The notes beneath the pieces are model-generated. The model searched no databases. It was not told where the DNA came from and saw only the letters and a list, made by a program, of their open reading frames with translations. The position numbers and the translations under genes were made by a program. A stretch of 21,267 bases of DNA from Larix sibirica (lineage: Eukaryota > Streptophyta > Pinopsida > Pinales > Pinaceae), in assembly GCA_004151065.3 (NCBI GenBank), contig NWUY0300060796.1, positions 6,854 to 28,120 on the forward strand, read 5' to 3'. Of the stretch, positions 19,980 through 21,267 are shown piece by piece (position 1 is the first letter of the stretch; every line of letters starts with the position of its first letter).

Positions 19980-20149
19980 GGACATGATGTATGATATGGT
20001 GTGGCTAGTGGATAACCAAAGTGGACAAGATTTTGGTGTTAACAGATTGCCCCTTGATGTGTGNGGACATGATGTATGATATGGTGTGTCTAGTATATAA
20101 GCAATGTGGACAAACTTTTGGTGTTAATAGGAATTATACATGCCAACAG
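19980..20149. repeat. 85-bp tandem duplication beside the 5' LTR
   Basis: GGACATGATGTATGATATGG begins at 19980 and again at 20065. The first 66 bases of each copy align well, ending TTTTGGTGTTAA-AG, and the last 19 differ. It lies within 6 bp of the LTR boundary, where the primer-binding site should be. Confidence 0.75.
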
Positions 20150-20155
20150 GGAAAG

Positions 20156-21267
20156 TGATGAAAAAAGGGTCAAATATATGGGATGGATGGGCTATGAACG
20201 TGCTGTGAAGTTGGGTTGATGGATTTTTTAAGATTATCAAGCTAGCTGATTTGGGGTGACCATGGCTTTGTATGAGTGATCAACCCTTGATTGCTCGAAT
20301 CACCCATATTGTCACTAGGTTTACATAAAAATATTCTTGCATGGATGGACCAGATCCATCATTAAGATATCAAGACACTTCAATCATGACTACTAATGGG
20401 AAAAAAATCTTCCTTTTTATTCAGTTCTTGTATTGCAACGCCAACGACAACCTGTATCTATTTTGAAAAGGTGGCACGGTGTGGACTTGGCTATAAACTG
20501 ACAATATTCCTCTTTATTTCTGACTTGTGCCTTGACACTGTTAACAATTGCGGTTTACCTTGAGAAAGTGGCATGATTTAACTATGGACTTTGATGATAA
20601 AGTCCATTATTTGACCTTGCCTCATGTTATTATGCCTCTAACGATCGAGATATTTTGAAAAGATGCGAGATTTTATCTGAACCGTTGGCAGGATGAATAC
20701 CTTTAACTTCATTGCACGTTCCTTACACCGTTGATGGCATATATTTATCTTATGGTGATTCCTTCTTTATTATAAGCCATGGATAGAGAGGGATATTTTT
20801 AAGCTCCGCTACATGTATTTATGCCACCGATGATTGGGATTTGCTTTGGAAAGTTGCACATTTTAATCCTAGCCATCGGAGGAAAGACTCCCCTTTTTGT
20901 ATTTAATGCATGACATGTTACCTTCAATGGTCCAGATCAATTTTGACAGAATGTAAGAATTCATCTAGGCCATTGGAGGGGAGGGACCTTGCTTATCTTC
21001 ATTGCTCGTTCTAATGCCTCCAACAGTCCTGATTTATTCTGGGAATGTGCATTATTGTATCTGGGTCGTCGGTGGGAGGCTTTTCTTTTTATCTCCAATG
21101 AATATTCCGCAGCCTCCAACATTAGAGATCTTTTTGGGAAAGTTGCGTGATCCAATCTAAACCATTGATGAAGAGAAATCACTTGTTATTATTTTTGTTG
21201 TTTATTCCCCATGAACGGTTCAAATTCTTCTGGGTAATTTATGTTGATGTATATGTAACTTTGGAAT
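20156..21267 (-). repeat. 5' LTR of the gypsy element (truncated by window end)
   Basis: This repeats 8045-8784 and 10380-10713 in the same order and orientation, and lacks the LINE insertion found in the left copy. At about 20903-20920 it has the uninterrupted site (TTTAATGCATGACATGTT). Near the end (21241-21254) it carries a short extra segment relative to the left copy, apparently a local duplication of ATGT-containing bases, after which similarity resumes to the window edge. Differences between the LTRs are mainly C/T and G/A changes. Confidence 0.82.
20390..21267. repeat. 96-bp degenerate tandem array in the 5' LTR
   Basis: Unit starts at 20682, 20777, 20873, 20970, 21066 and 21162 give spacings of 95, 96, 97, 96 and 96 bp, the same series as the left LTR. 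Weaker units can be placed near 20583, 20490 and 20390. Unit-to-unit identity is low but shared words recur: CCATTGGAGG, TGCCTCCAAC, TTTTGGGAAAGTTGC. In element orientation this is the upstream (U3) half of the LTR. Confidence 0.72.

Larger units (their letters stand above)
17403..20155 (-). other. Long 5' leader of the gypsy element
   Basis: About 2.75 kb between the gag start and the 5' LTR. No protein homology was recognised on either strand. Within it are a 51-bp-spaced repeat (19149-19222), four copies of a 19-20-bp unit (19812-19889), an 85-bp tandem duplication (19980-20149), and a short repeated word TGGTACTAAACAA at about 18682 and 18711. Immediately inside the LTR (20155 and down, minus strand) no standard tRNA-complementary PBS is evident. 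Part of this interval may be another old insertion. One ambiguous base at 20064. Confidence 0.55.
8045..21267 (-). mobile_element. Ty3/gypsy LTR retrotransposon with extra RNase H domain (right end outside window)
   Basis: Two direct repeats start with TGATGAA at 8045 and at 20156 and align along their length with many substitutions. They enclose a minus-strand gag-PR-RNaseH-RT-RNaseH-IN polyprotein at 17402-11131. In element orientation the 5' LTR is on the right and runs past the window end, and the 3' LTR is on the left. Element length without the nested LINE (1595 bp with its duplication) is at least 11.6 kb. It sits inside ORF1 of an older LINE; bases 8040-8044 (GAATG) are the candidate half of its 5-bp target duplication. 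The two LTRs look roughly 80-85 percent identical by eye, so the insertion is old. RNase H duplication is a trait of the Tat/Ogre group, but assignment to that lineage is inference. Confidence 0.85.

Noticed and set aside
20390-21267. CRISPR array or satellite centromere repeat
   Set aside because: Units are degenerate with no conserved repeat/spacer pattern, the array is confined to LTRs, and the context is a eukaryotic retrotransposon.

Overview
This window looks like intergenic DNA from a large seed-plant nuclear genome. It contains no recognisable host gene, and almost everything that can be identified is the decayed remains of transposable elements. The families are plant ones: an L1-type LINE whose ORF1 has a DUF4283 domain and whose ORF2 ends in an RNase H domain, a gag-PR-RNaseH-RT-RNaseH-IN Ty3/gypsy element, and an exact plant tRNA-iMet primer-binding site. 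The age and layering of the insertions would suit a conifer or another big-genome plant, but the species is a guess.

Layout. Positions 1-27 are the last bases of an LTR plus its primer-binding site (+ strand). A probable tRNA-headed SINE lies at about 378-601, and AT-rich DNA without identifiable content runs from 602 to about 1674. From about 1675 to 8044 there is a near-complete but dead L1-type LINE on the minus strand: ORF1 (6212-8040; DUF4283 and a ruined zinc knuckle), then ORF2 (1948-6085; endonuclease, reverse transcriptase, zf-RVT, RNase H). At 8045 this LINE is cut by a large minus-strand Ty3/gypsy LTR retrotransposon that runs to the right edge of the window. Its 3' LTR is 8045 to about 10727-10754, its polyprotein 11131-17402, its long leader 17403-20155, and its 5' LTR 20156 to beyond 21267. 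The 3' LTR is itself split by a 5'-truncated LINE (8785-10361, minus strand, 18-bp target duplication, poly-T at 8783-8794).

The order of events can be read directly: first the L1-type LINE, then the gypsy element inside its ORF1, then the second LINE inside the gypsy 3' LTR. The 5' LTR still shows the empty site of that last insertion.

The most interesting points are these. (1) Both gypsy LTRs carry a degenerate tandem array with a period of about 96 bp, and unit spacing is the same in the two LTRs, so the array predates insertion; by orientation it lies in U3. (2) The gypsy polyprotein has a second RNase H domain between protease and RT, with its visible catalytic triad still present while the RT active site is YLDY. 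(3) The younger LINE continues past RNase H into a proline-rich stretch and a well-formed coiled coil. (4) The gypsy leader is about 2.75 kb long, holds several local tandem duplications, and has no recognisable primer-binding site at the LTR junction. All coding regions contain stops and frameshifts and are annotated as pseudogenes.
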